Source of the DNA: Candidatus Krumholzibacteriia bacterium
Lineage (GTDB): Bacteria; Krumholzibacteriota; Krumholzibacteriia; JAJRXK01
Direction: 5' to 3'
Assembly: GCA_035268685.1 (NCBI GenBank)
Contig: DATFKK010000021.1
Location: forward strand, 1-64,000
Length of the DNA: 64,000 nucleotides
Part shown: one piece after another, positions 54,521-61,607 of the stretch
Layout of the letters: each line of letters begins with the position of its first letter
Position numbering within the stretch: position 1 is the first letter of the stretch
Notes under the pieces: model-generated
Told to the model about the DNA's origin: nothing
Databases searched by the model: none
The model's input: only the letters and a program-made list of their open reading frames with translations
Translations under genes and position numbers: made by a program

Positions 54521-55619
54521 CCGCGCTCACGACCATGCAGGCCGCGGCCAGCACGAAGGGCGCCCTGATCCCCGCCCCGGCCACGGCGAAGCCACCGGCC
54601 ACCGGGATCGTCGCGCTCGCCAGTCCCAGCGCAGCCTCGTGCACGCCGGCCTGTGCTCCCCGCGACACCGGCGCGTGGAGCGAGTAGTAGAGACTCGACT
54701 GGTAGGCGAAACCGAGCCCGGCCCCGAGCAGGGGCGCGAAGGCCATGAGCGTCACGAAGGAGTCGACTCCCGTGACTGCGATCGCGCCGGCGGCCAGCAC
54801 GACCTGCATGCCGACGAGCGGGATCGCGCGGTAGTGCCAGCTGCGGAGATTGCCGACCGTCACGAACAGCAGCGTCTGGGCCAGGAACACCGACCCGAAG
54901 AAGATCCCGAAGTCACGTCCGCCGATCCCGACGCCCAGGAGGACCTTCGGCAGGTGATGGTTCACGGTCGCGGCCACGCCGAACGAGATCCCGTTGGCGA
55001 TCCACGCGGCGCGGCGGAAGGCCTGCTGGGTCCGGGGTGGGGGAGCCCCGCCCTCCTCGGCGATGGCCTCGCTGTGATCTCCGGGGCGCTCCATGCGCGG
55101 CAGGGCCAGCGCCGAGGCGGCGAAGGACGCGGCGGCCACGAGCGGGACACTCTCGGCCCCGATCACGTCGAGCAGGAGGCCGCCGAAGAGGAGCCCGAGC
55201 CCTTTGCCCGTGCTCCAGCTCACGTTGAAGAGACGGGTGAGGCCGTGCAGGTCACGGCCGGCGGCGACCTCGGAGAATCCGGCCTGTACCGAGGGCCAGA
55301 AGAATCCCAGGCCCACGCCCACCGCCGCCACGAGGGTCAGGATCATCGGGATCGGACCCACGGCGGCCAGGGAGGCCGTGGCGAGAACGGCGAAGCTCAG
55401 CCCCACCCGGATCGGTCCCCGCCGCGGAAAGCGGTCGCTCACGCGTCCCGCCATCAGCGCGACGAGTCCGTAGGGCGCGGCGTACATGAGCGGCACCAGG
55501 CCGATCACGGCCGACGACGCCCCGAGATCGAGCAGCCGGTACGGCAGGCTCAGCATGAGCAGGTAGAGGCCCAGGTCCGTGAACATCGCGGCCAGGCCCA
55601 GTCGGTGTCGAGCGTGCAT
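54471..55619 (-). CDS. major facilitator superfamily transporter
   Basis: 382 aa with about 12 membrane helices. The MFS loop 2-3 motif is seen as GRVSDRFPRRGPIRVG, and the segment FFWPSVQAGFSEVA follows. A central cytoplasmic loop (EEGGAPPPRTQQAFRRA) divides the two halves. It resembles drug or metabolite exporters but the substrate cannot be inferred. The 3' end overlaps the B3/B4 gene by 50 nt. Confidence 0.88.
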   Translation of the reverse strand: MHARHRLGLAAMFTDLGLYLLMLSLPYRLLDLGASSAVIGLVPLMYAAPYGLVALMAGRVSDRFPRRGPIRVGLSFAVLATASLAAVGPIPMILTLVAAVGVGLGFFWPSVQAGFSEVAAGRDLHGLTRLFNVSWSTGKGLGLLFGGLLLDVIGAESVPLVAAASFAASALALPRMERPGDHSEAIAEEGGAPPPRTQQAFRRAAWIANGISFGVAATVNHHLPKVLLGVGIGGRDFGIFFGSVFLAQTLLFVTVGNLRSWHYRAIPLVGMQVVLAAGAIAVTGVDSFVTLMAFAPLLGAGLGFAYQSSLYYSLHAPVSRGAQAGVHEAALGLASATIPVAGGFAVAGAGIRAPFVLAAACMVVSAVIGAAWIRRSFRSRGR

Positions 55620-55690
55620 CCCGGCAGCATCGCACTCCCGGGCGTCGGCTCCAAGCACCGCTTCGACCCGCCGAACGTCCGCTTCTTGCC

Positions 55691-55719
55691 TTGTCCCGGC
55701 GTCGGTGCCGTGGTACCCC
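55691..55719 (+). promoter_or_regulatory. candidate promoter for the FadL-SGNH operon
   Basis: TTGTCC (55691-55696), exactly 17 nt, TACCCC (55714-55719) with TGG just before it. The -10 lacks the final T. The start would be near 55726, about 70 nt upstream of the GTG. Confidence 0.35.
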
Positions 55720-55797
55720 TTGGTGCTTCATGATCACTTCATGTACGGGCCCTGGTCACGAGGACCGGCCCGCGTTCGTGCACTCCTGGAGGTCGAC

Positions 55798-57057
55798 GTG
55801 AAGAAGTGCATCTGGGTCGCCGCGCTCGCGGCGTGCGTGATCGCCGGCGATGCGCGTGCCGGTGGCTTCAACGTCTACGAGATGGGCGCACGCGCGACCG
55901 CCCTCGGCGGGGCCTTCACCGCGACCGCCGACGACGGCTCGGCCCTGTTCTACAATCCGGCGGGGCTGGCCTGGCTCGAAGAGGGCTGGCACACGAGCGT
56001 GAACGTCTCGTTCATCCTGCCCGAGTCCAGGTACGAGAAGTCGCCGGGTGTCGTCGGCTATCCCGGCGACGACACGGCCGAGACCGAGGCCGCGGTCTTC
56101 ACGCCCGGCGGGATCTACGCCTCGTACCATCCGAACGAGGAATGGGCCTTCGGCTTCGGCGTGTTCACGCCCTTCGGCCTCGGTGTCGAGTGGGCCGACC
56201 CCGACGACTTCGCCGGTCGACCGCTGGCCACCAACTCGCAGATCCAGGGGATCTACATCAGCCCCATGGTCACGTGGCGTCCGGTGCCGAGCTTCGCCGT
56301 GTCCGCCGGCGGCCACGCGGTGGTCACGCATCTCGAGCTGGAGCGGATCGTCACCGGGGGGACCGACCTCGCGCAGAACCTCGCCGACTTCGAGCTGTCG
56401 GGCTGGAGCGAGATCTCCTTCGGGCCCGCCTTCGGCGTGATGGTGCGCCCCAACGACCAGTTCAGTCTGGGTCTGAACTTCAAGGGCGGGGTGACCAACT
56501 CCTTCGAGGAGCAGGACGCCGACCTCGACTTCCGGGGCAGCACGGCGCTCGATCGTGCGCTGAAGGTCTCGGGCGACCTCGACTACCCCTCGATCCTGTC
56601 GGCGGGAATCCGCTTCATGGCCACCGAACGGCTCGCCCTGATGTTCGACTTCGTGTGGTTCGACTGGAGCGTGTTCGACCAGGTCGAGCTGAGCTTCGAC
56701 GATCCGAGCTTCGACACGGTTCTCGAGGAGAACTACGACGACGGCCAGCAGTGGCGTTTCGGCGTGGAGTACTTCTGGAACGAGTCGACGCGCCTGCTCG
56801 GCGGCTTCGTCTACGACCAGACCCCACAGCCGGTCGAGAGCATCTCGGCGCTGCTGCCCGACGCCGATCGCCGCGACTACAGCCTCGGCATCAGTCGTCG
56901 CGGCTGGGGTGGTGAGTGGACGCTGGCCTACATGCTCGTCGACTTCCTCGAGCGCGACACCTTGATCGACGGAGTGGGGCAGAATCCCGACGGCTTCGAC
57001 GGAGCGTACCGTTCGATCGCCCACATCCCGACCGTCGGCTTCAGCCGCAACTTCTAG
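55798..57057 (+). CDS. FadL-family outer-membrane transporter
   Basis: 419 aa from a GTG at 55798 with TGGAGGT upstream. Signal peptide (KKCIWVAALAACVIAGDARA). The N-terminal plug region holds MGARATALGGAFTATADDGSALFYNPAGLAWL, including the NPAG box of FadL proteins. The rest alternates short beta-strands and ends with an aromatic terminal residue (GFSRNF), as expected for a beta-barrel inserted by the BAM complex. It carries hydrophobic molecules, classically long-chain fatty acids, across the outer membrane. Its neighbours are an SGNH lipoprotein and an acyl-CoA synthetase. Confidence 0.93.
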   Translation: MKKCIWVAALAACVIAGDARAGGFNVYEMGARATALGGAFTATADDGSALFYNPAGLAWLEEGWHTSVNVSFILPESRYEKSPGVVGYPGDDTAETEAAVFTPGGIYASYHPNEEWAFGFGVFTPFGLGVEWADPDDFAGRPLATNSQIQGIYISPMVTWRPVPSFAVSAGGHAVVTHLELERIVTGGTDLAQNLADFELSGWSEISFGPAFGVMVRPNDQFSLGLNFKGGVTNSFEEQDADLDFRGSTALDRALKVSGDLDYPSILSAGIRFMATERLALMFDFVWFDWSVFDQVELSFDDPSFDTVLEENYDDGQQWRFGVEYFWNESTRLLGGFVYDQTPQPVESISALLPDADRRDYSLGISRRGWGGEWTLAYMLVDFLERDTLIDGVGQNPDGFDGAYRSIAHIPTVGFSRNF

Positions 57058-57071
57058 GGGAGGACACGACC

Positions 57072-58496
57072 GTGCGTATTCGAATGGACCGTATCGTTTC
57101 CGTCCTCGCAGTGGGACTCTTCACCCTGGCGGGCTGTGGTCCCGACGACCCCTCGGCGCCGTCTCGGATCGCGGGCCAGATCCCGGACGCGCGGATCACC
57201 GCGATCGGGAACAGCCTCACCGCGGGCTTCCTGAACAATGGTCTGGTGGTGACCGGTCAGCGCGCCGGCTACGCCAACGTCGTCGCCCGGCAGATCACCG
57301 GCCGGGACATGAGCCTGCCCCTGATCGACCTGCCCGGTCTGGGATCGAGCACCGATCCGGACACCGGAGCACCACTCGGCACCGCCTACGTGACACCGAC
57401 CGGTCAGATCGCATTCCGTGAACTGCCGACCACGGATCCACGGGACCTCCTCCTGGCCGCGGCCCTGCCCGTGCCCTACGACAACGTGGGCGTACCCGGT
57501 GCGCTGACCGCCGACGTGCTCGAGACGACTTCGGCGATCAATTCGGTGAGCCCGGGGAATCTGTTCTTCGACCTCATCCTGCGCAACTCGGCCCTGCCGC
57601 CGGGGGACACGACGCAGCTCGACCAGCTCGAATCGCTGGTCGAGAACGGTCTGCCGGGGACGTCGCTCGTCATGTACTGGGTCGGGAACAACGACGTGCT
57701 GGGTGGAGCCCTCGGCGGGGATCCGGTCGAGGGAGTGAACGTGACGCCGCCTTCGGCCTTCGCATCGCTCACCGATGCCGCGCTGGCGCGGATCGACGCG
57801 CTGGACGTGCCGCAGGTCGTGGTACTCAACGTTCCCGATGTCACGGCGATTCCGTTCGTGACGTCGATCGCTGGCCTGCTGTCCCAGGGTGGCCTGACGC
57901 CGGCGGATCTGAACACCGCGGAGGAGAACGTCGCCTTCGTCCTGCTCACGGCACAGACGCTGCTGTTCGAGGCCGATGGCAGTGTGGACCTCGACTACGT
58001 GACCGGTGCCTCGGCGACGCCCGAGACCCTGCCCTCGAATCTGACGCTGACGCAGGCGGAGGTCGTCGTTCTGCAGCAGACGGTGGCTGCGTTCAACGAT
58101 CACCTCGCCACGGCGGTCGACGCCGGCGGACGCGACTGGGCGCTGGTGGATGCCAACTCGCTGCTCTCGGGCCTGCCGCTCGACCCGACGGCGCCGCTGA
58201 ACAGCCTGTTCCCGCTGGTGCCTTCACCGGCCGGTGGCCTGGTGCAGAACGAGGGCAGTGCCTTCAGTCTCGACGGGGTCCACCCGAGCGAGCGCGGATA
58301 CGCCCGCCTGGCGAACGCGGTGCTGGAATCCCTGAACACGACCTACGGCACCGAGTACCCGCTCGTCGATCTGGCCGGTGTGGAGAACACGATCGGTTTC
58401 GAGGACTTCGGTGGGGCGGCCGGGCGAACGGCTCCGACCGTCGACCCCGAGGCGGACGTCTTCCGGGCGGTGGTGGAGTTCGTGCAACAGCGCTGA
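57072..58496 (+). CDS. SGNH/GDSL-type esterase lipoprotein
   Basis: 474 aa from a GTG at 57072 with GGGGAGGA upstream. A perfect lipobox LAGC puts the lipid on Cys22. Block I GNSLT (46-50) has the nucleophile Ser48. GNND (205-208) is the block III Asn region. DGVHPSERG (401-409) gives Asp401 and His404 of block V. About 190 residues, mostly of low similarity to anything I know, separate blocks III and V. It probably hydrolyses lipid esters at the outer membrane next to the FadL porin encoded 14 nt upstream. Confidence 0.88.
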   Translation: MRIRMDRIVSVLAVGLFTLAGCGPDDPSAPSRIAGQIPDARITAIGNSLTAGFLNNGLVVTGQRAGYANVVARQITGRDMSLPLIDLPGLGSSTDPDTGAPLGTAYVTPTGQIAFRELPTTDPRDLLLAAALPVPYDNVGVPGALTADVLETTSAINSVSPGNLFFDLILRNSALPPGDTTQLDQLESLVENGLPGTSLVMYWVGNNDVLGGALGGDPVEGVNVTPPSAFASLTDAALARIDALDVPQVVVLNVPDVTAIPFVTSIAGLLSQGGLTPADLNTAEENVAFVLLTAQTLLFEADGSVDLDYVTGASATPETLPSNLTLTQAEVVVLQQTVAAFNDHLATAVDAGGRDWALVDANSLLSGLPLDPTAPLNSLFPLVPSPAGGLVQNEGSAFSLDGVHPSERGYARLANAVLESLNTTYGTEYPLVDLAGVENTIGFEDFGGAAGRTAPTVDPEADVFRAVVEFVQQR

Positions 58497-58524
58497 GCGC
58501 GACGCCACGCTCGATCGAGACGAG

Positions 58525-58555
58525 GGGAGCTGACCGGCCGGTCAGCTCCCTTCTT
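58525..58555 (+). terminator. perfect 26-bp palindrome, probable bidirectional terminator
   Basis: Positions 58525-58550 are perfectly self-complementary: a 13-nt arm starting GGGAGCTGACCGG and its exact complement, followed on the plus strand by TTCTT. It lies 28 nt after the SGNH gene stop and overlaps the last codons of the convergent acyl-CoA synthetase gene. A strong hairpin would form in either transcript; the T-run favours plus-strand termination. Confidence 0.65.
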
Positions 58556-60332
58556 CGTACATCGATTCGATGACGTCTGCGTAGCGTTCCGAAACCACCT
58601 TGCGCTTGACCTTCATGCTCGGCGTGAGGTGACCGTCGTCCTGGGTGAACTCGTGGTCGAGCGCCCGGAAGGTCTTCAGCTGCTCGAAGCTCGCCAGGCG
58701 CTGATTCACCGCGTGCACGACATCGGCGTAGATCCGCTGGACCTCGGCGTGGTTCACCAGGGCGCTGCGGTCGGACGCGTCGAGGCCGTGCTCGGCCGCG
58801 GTGGCCTCGAGCGCTTCGAAGTTCGGCACCAGCAGCGCCACCAGGTAGCGGTGGCGATCGCCGATCACGACGGCCTCGGCCACGTGCTTGTCGAGTTTGA
58901 GCTCGTTCTCGATCGGCTGCGGGGCGACGTTCTTTCCGCCCGCGGTGACGATGATGTCCTTCTTGCGATCGGTGATGAACACGAAGCCGTTCTCGTCGAT
59001 GTGGCCGATGTCGCCGGTGTGCAACCAGCCGTCGATGATCGTCTCGGCCGTGGCCTCGTCGTGCTTCCAGTAGCCCTTCATCACGTAGGGGCTGCGGGTG
59101 AGGATCTCGCCGTCGTCGGCGATCTTCACCTCGACGCCCGGTACGGGCGGGCCCACGCTGCCGGGACGGAACTTCTCGAAGGTGTTGACCGAGATCACCG
59201 GCGAGGTCTCGGTCAGGCCGTAGCCCTCCAGGATCGGTAGTCCGGCCGAGTAGAAGAACTCGGCGATCTCCTTGGCGAGCGGCGCGCCGCCCGACACGAA
59301 GAAGCGCAGACGGCCGCCGGTGCGCGCGCGCAGCTTCTTGAACACGAGCGCGTCGCCGATCCGGCGCTGGAACTCGACGGTGGCCGGCACCGGGCGTCCC
59401 TCGACGTGGGCGTCGGTGTACTCGCCGCCGATGCGCCGCGCCCACTCGAAGATCCGGCGCTTGAGGGCGCCGCCGGCGTTCGCGTTCTCGATCACCCGCG
59501 CGTAGATCTTCTCGTACAGTCTCGGCACCGACACCATGAGTGTGGGGCGGACCTCGCCCATGTCGGCGGCGACGGTCTCGATCGACTCGGCGTAGTTGAT
59601 GGACACACCGGATCCGATCATCAGGTAGTGGCCGGCCATGCGTTCGAGGATGTGGGACAGCGGGAGGAACGAGAGGCAGACGTCGGCCGGAGTGACGTCG
59701 AGGACCTGCAGCCCGGCGGTGACGTTGCCCGCGATATTGCCGTGGGTGAGCATCACGCCCTTCGGCTGTCCGGTGGTGCCGCTCGTGTAGATGATCGTGG
59801 CGAGATCATCGCGTCCGACGGCGTCGGAGCGGCGGTCGACCTCGTCCTTCCTCGATTCCACGTTCCGGCGCCCGAGGTCGCGTAGGCGCTCGAGCGTGAG
59901 GCCGTTCGCGCGGTCGGCCGGTTCGAACGACACGACCAGCCGGATCGAAGGGACCGCCGTCTCGATCCCGTCGAGCTTGGCCACCTGCTGTGCGGTGGAG
60001 CAGAACACCGCCACCGGCTCGCAGTCGCCGAGGATGTACTCGATCTGCGGTCGCAGGAGCGTCGGGTAGATCGGAACGAGCACCGCGCCGATTCGTTGCG
60101 TGGCGATGTCGACGAGCGCCCACTCCAGGCGGTTCTCGCTGAGCAGTGCGACACGGTCTCCCGCCTCGACACCGTGGACGAGCAGAGCGGCCGCGCATTC
60201 GCCGACCGCACGGTCGAAGTCCTCGGTGGAGACACTCACCCAGCGGCCGTCGCGCTTGTACCGGAACATGTCCGACCTGGGTCGGTTCGAGACGGCGTCC
60301 CGGTACAACTGGGTCAAGGTGGTGAATTCCAT
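58542..60332 (-). CDS. long-chain acyl-CoA synthetase
   Basis: 596 aa. The AMP-binding signature is IYTSGTTGQPKGVMLTH (181-197). Further conserved blocks are LPLSHILERMAGHYL, PRLYEKIYARV, LRFFVSGGAPLAKEIAEFF, GYGLTETSPVISVN, the adenylate-binding TGDIGHIDENGFVFITDRKKD and the C-terminal Lys in SMKVKRKVV. It activates fatty acids for beta-oxidation or lipid synthesis and fits with the FadL porin and esterase next door. Cytoplasmic or membrane-peripheral. AAGGGAGC precedes the ATG. Confidence 0.95.
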   Translation of the reverse strand: MEFTTLTQLYRDAVSNRPRSDMFRYKRDGRWVSVSTEDFDRAVGECAAALLVHGVEAGDRVALLSENRLEWALVDIATQRIGAVLVPIYPTLLRPQIEYILGDCEPVAVFCSTAQQVAKLDGIETAVPSIRLVVSFEPADRANGLTLERLRDLGRRNVESRKDEVDRRSDAVGRDDLATIIYTSGTTGQPKGVMLTHGNIAGNVTAGLQVLDVTPADVCLSFLPLSHILERMAGHYLMIGSGVSINYAESIETVAADMGEVRPTLMVSVPRLYEKIYARVIENANAGGALKRRIFEWARRIGGEYTDAHVEGRPVPATVEFQRRIGDALVFKKLRARTGGRLRFFVSGGAPLAKEIAEFFYSAGLPILEGYGLTETSPVISVNTFEKFRPGSVGPPVPGVEVKIADDGEILTRSPYVMKGYWKHDEATAETIIDGWLHTGDIGHIDENGFVFITDRKKDIIVTAGGKNVAPQPIENELKLDKHVAEAVVIGDRHRYLVALLVPNFEALEATAAEHGLDASDRSALVNHAEVQRIYADVVHAVNQRLASFEQLKTFRALDHEFTQDDGHLTPSMKVKRKVVSERYADVIESMYEEGS

Positions 60333-60355
60333 GGGAAGCTCCCTTGCGCGCAGCG

Positions 60356-60385
60356 TTGCTCGGACGGATCACAATCTTGTACTGT
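60356..60385 (+). promoter_or_regulatory. promoter for mutY, possibly leaderless
   Basis: TTGCTC (60356-60361), 18 nt, TACTGT (60380-60385). The predicted start falls at or next to the ATG at 60393, and no ribosome-binding site is visible before that ATG. Confidence 0.4.
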
Positions 60386-60409
60386 CCCCTCGATGTCACG
60401 GACTGTCAA
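60381..60409 (-). promoter_or_regulatory. promoter for the acyl-CoA synthetase gene
   Basis: On the minus strand a perfect TTGACA (60404-60409, inside the mutY 5' end), exactly 17 nt, GACAGT (60381-60386). The start would be near 60374, 42 nt before the ATG. Its -10 shares five base pairs with the mutY -10 read the other way. Confidence 0.45.
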
Positions 60410-61520
60410 CCAACAGAGCAACGATGCGGGCGCGGCGCGTCCCGGCCCACGGCGGGCCCGGGCACTGGCCGAGGCGCTCGTGGAATGGTATCGCCGGGTG
60501 GCGCGCGATCTTCCGTGGCGCCGGACGCAGGACCCGTACGCGATCTGGGTCAGCGAAGTGATGCTGCAACAGACGCGGGTGGAGGTCGTGACGGGTCGCT
60601 GGGCGCCCTTCCTGCAGCGTTTCCCGGACGTGCGGTCGCTCGCCGAAGCCGATCCGGCCGAGGTGCTGGCCGCCTGGGCGGGTCTCGGCTACTACCGACG
60701 CGCCCGACAGCTGCACGCGGCCGCACAGCGGATCCTCGAAGTGCACGGCAGTCATCTTCCCACCGACAGTGCGGCCCTGCGGTTGCTGCCGGGCTTCGGC
60801 GCGTACACGGCCGGTGCGGTCTCGAGCATCGCCTTCGCCGAGCGCGTCTGCGCCGTCGACGGGAACGTCGAACGCGTCCTGTCGAGACTGCTGGGACTCG
60901 AGGGGGACCCGAAGCGTGCACCGACCGCCGGTGTGATCCGTGAGGTCGCCACGGCACTGGTGGCCGAGGAGTCTCCCGCCGAGGTCAACCAGGGGCTCAT
61001 GGAGCTCGGGGCGACGGTCTGTACGCCGCGGTCGCCGCGGTGCGGCGCGTGTCCGTGGTCGGGCGCCTGCCGGGCCCGAGCCTCGGGACGCCCCGAGGAT
61101 TTTCCCCGCACGGCTCCGCGACGCCGCTCGATCGAGGTCGCCTGCTACGCGGCCGTGGTCGGATCGCCCCGCGGACTCCTCTGGCGCCGTCGCCCGGAGG
61201 GCGAACCGAACGCCGGACTCTGGGAACTGCCGACGACGCCCTGGCATCCGGGGAAGGCGGACGTCGCGGCGGCGCAGGACGCCCTCGAGGACCTCGGGCA
61301 CGGTCTCGATCGCCGATGGCGCGTGGGAGACGCGCTGGCGCGGGCCAGGCACGGGATCACGCACCATCGCATCACGGTGGTGGCCCACCGGGTCGAGGAC
61401 CTGGGCACGGCGCGCTTCGATCCGGGGAGCCTCCGGCTCGGGCCGCCGCACGAGGCCGAGACCTGGGGTCTGACGGCGGCCACCACCAAGCTGCTCGGTC
61501 GGCTGCCGACGTTGCTCTGA
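60393..61520 (+). CDS. mutY: adenine DNA glycosylase
   Basis: 375 aa. The catalytic Glu is in WVSEVMLQQTRVEVV, the helix-hairpin-helix is LPGFGAYTAGAVSSIAF, and the catalytic Asp is in CAVDGNVERVLSRL. The [4Fe-4S] cluster is C-x6-C-x2-C-x5-C in VCTPRSPRCGACPWSGAC. A C-terminal NUDIX-like domain (about 240-370) senses the 8-oxoG partner base (LWELPTTPWHPGKADVA). It removes adenine mispaired with 8-oxoguanine. A hairpin terminator follows immediately. Confidence 0.96.
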   Translation: MSRTVNQQSNDAGAARPGPRRARALAEALVEWYRRVARDLPWRRTQDPYAIWVSEVMLQQTRVEVVTGRWAPFLQRFPDVRSLAEADPAEVLAAWAGLGYYRRARQLHAAAQRILEVHGSHLPTDSAALRLLPGFGAYTAGAVSSIAFAERVCAVDGNVERVLSRLLGLEGDPKRAPTAGVIREVATALVAEESPAEVNQGLMELGATVCTPRSPRCGACPWSGACRARASGRPEDFPRTAPRRRSIEVACYAAVVGSPRGLLWRRRPEGEPNAGLWELPTTPWHPGKADVAAAQDALEDLGHGLDRRWRVGDALARARHGITHHRITVVAHRVEDLGTARFDPGSLRLGPPHEAETWGLTAATTKLLGRLPTLL

Positions 61521-61521
61521 A

Positions 61522-61557
61522 CCCCGGTTGCCGCTCCCGGCACGGGGTCCTTTATTG
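61522..61557 (+). terminator. intrinsic terminator after mutY
   Basis: A hairpin of ten base pairs (CCCCG, a two-nt GT bulge, TGCCG; four-nt loop CTCC; then the complement through GGGG at 61547) is followed by TCCTTTATT. It starts 1 nt after the mutY stop. Confidence 0.65.
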
Positions 61558-61607
61558 GAAAGGTTGCTTCGAACCCGCAACTGACTCCTGCACAAGGAAT
61601 TGCCCGG

